Shown piece by piece: positions 6,310 to 6,903 of a stretch of DNA of 6,903 nt. Numbering within the stretch: the first letter of the stretch is position 1; every line of letters starts with the position of its first letter. Made by a program: the position numbers and the translations under genes. Location: assembly GCA_004297635.1 (NCBI GenBank), contig SCUQ01000450.1, positions 1 through 6,903 of the forward strand, in the 5' to 3' direction. Origin of the DNA: Rhizorhabdus sp. Its GTDB lineage: Bacteria; Pseudomonadota; Alphaproteobacteria; Sphingomonadales; Sphingomonadaceae. The notes beneath the pieces are model-generated. The model made no database searches, was not told the origin of the DNA, and was given only the letters and a program-made list of their open reading frames with translations.

Positions 6310-6903
6310 ATCCGGAACGGAAAGCGGCGTTCGATCTGCACGTCGGAGCCGAGCCCTGCCTCGGCGAGCAGCGGCGGCCATTCATCGGGGCGGAACGAGC
6401 GTGCGATCGACAGCTGCCCGTCCTCGCGGACGATCCGGTGCCAGCCCATGATGCGGGCGAGCAGCGGAAAGCCGAGATAGGCGAAGCGGTGGCGATGGAG
6501 GTCGTTGATCTGCCAGCCACGCCGCGCCCGAGCCTCCATGATCCGCAGGAAGGCGAGGAGCTGGTCCCGGCGCATATGATGGGCGACGAGGCTGCTGATG
6601 ATCAAGTCGAACCCGCCGCTGCGCTCCGCCGTCTCGATCGGTTCGAGATAGTCGCCGGTCAGATATTCGATGTTGAACCGATCGGGGGTGGCCGACCAGG
6701 CAACCCGCCCGCTCTTAGGATTCTGGTCGATCCCGGTCAGCACCGCATCGACGCCGCGCTTCTCGGCCCAGCGGGCGATGGCGCGGAGCATGTCGCCGTC
6801 GCCGAAGCCGACGTCGAGCAGGGTGAAGCGCTTCGCGCCGCCGATTGCACGGGCGATGAAATCGATCGTCGGGCGCGCGGCGAAGGTCCAGCGGTTCACC
6901 TCG
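6288..6903 (-). CDS. Class I SAM-dependent methyltransferase, N-terminus outside window
   Basis: 204 residues are visible and the frame is open to the window edge. The GTG at 6899 begins VNRWTFAARPT, which I read as internal, because the preceding in-frame codon is Glu and related proteins usually have extra N-terminal residues before this motif. The SAM-binding motif I is LLDVGFGDGDML (about 6821-6786) with the acidic end of strand 2 in LTGIDQNP. Motif-like DLIISSLVAHHM follows, and then an INDLHRHRFAYLGFPLLAR segment. This last segment is familiar from methyltransferases that neighbour type III polyketide synthases and FAD oxidoreductases. The product probably methylates a phenolic or pyrone-type polyketide, an inference from family and context. 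The stop lies inside the start region of the oxidoreductase gene. Confidence 0.88.
   Translation of the reverse strand, partial: EVNRWTFAARPTIDFIARAIGGAKRFTLLDVGFGDGDMLRAIARWAEKRGVDAVLTGIDQNPKSGRVAWSATPDRFNIEYLTGDYLEPIETAERSGGFDLIISSLVAHHMRRDQLLAFLRIMEARARRGWQINDLHRHRFAYLGFPLLARIMGWHRIVREDGQLSIARSFRPDEWPPLLAEAGLGSDVQIERRFPFRICVERLR

Noticed and set aside
6310..6381. Upstream extension of the oxidoreductase gene to 6381
   Set aside because: It adds 24 Arg/Ala-rich residues inside the methyltransferase frame. The FAD motif belongs near the N-terminus, matching the ATG at 6309.
5641..6480. Long + strand open frame (279 codons) opposite the oxidoreductase and methyltransferase genes
   Set aside because: Arg/Gln/Ala-rich translation with no domain, produced by high-GC DNA opposite two genes with clear FAD and SAM motifs.
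5658..6520. Other long frames on both strands over the oxidoreductase gene (5756-6451 +, 5658-6206 -, 5861-6520 -)
   Set aside because: Low-complexity Arg/Ser/Ala/Pro translations; shadow frames of the real minus-strand genes.

Overview
The window looks like a chromosomal stretch from an alphaproteobacterium, most likely a sphingomonad (Sphingomonas/Sphingobium-like). I infer this from recall of family sequence patterns: the FtsH C-terminal half, high GC at third codon positions, and the gene pairs present. No search was run. It holds seven protein genes plus the tail of ftsH, and I see no rRNA, tRNA, CRISPR array, insertion sequence or phage signature.

Layout. (1) Positions 1-1317 carry the 3' two thirds of ftsH, the membrane AAA+ zinc protease, cut at the Thr of its Walker A motif. 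Twelve bases later comes a 79-residue lipoprotein gene (1330-1569) with an extremely charged tail. (2) A 181-bp gap contains a long imperfect hairpin and then an AT-rich promoter/operator. This leads into an ArsR-family repressor (1751-2074) that shares TGATG with an AHSA1/SRPBCC gene (2074-2562), a common self-regulated pair. (3) After a 106-bp gap, three exported-protein genes run on the same strand: an uncharacterised periplasmic protein (2669-3472), an M48 zinc metallopeptidase with TPR-like C-terminal helices (3472-4611), and a second uncharacterised exported protein (4622-5209). The first two are coupled by TGATG and the third follows closely, so they look like one operon acting in the cell envelope. 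Parts of this block are clearly less GC-rich than the flanks. (4) On the minus strand are a class I SAM methyltransferase (6903-6288, cut by the window edge) and an overlapping FAD-dependent oxidoreductase (6309-5206). They resemble the tailoring pair often seen beside a type III polyketide synthase, which would lie just past position 6903 if the inference holds.

The + strand envelope operon and the - strand tailoring genes converge, and their stop codons share one CTAG. The part most worth follow-up is the three-gene M48 operon, because a BepA-like protease is flanked by two exported proteins with no function I can assign.
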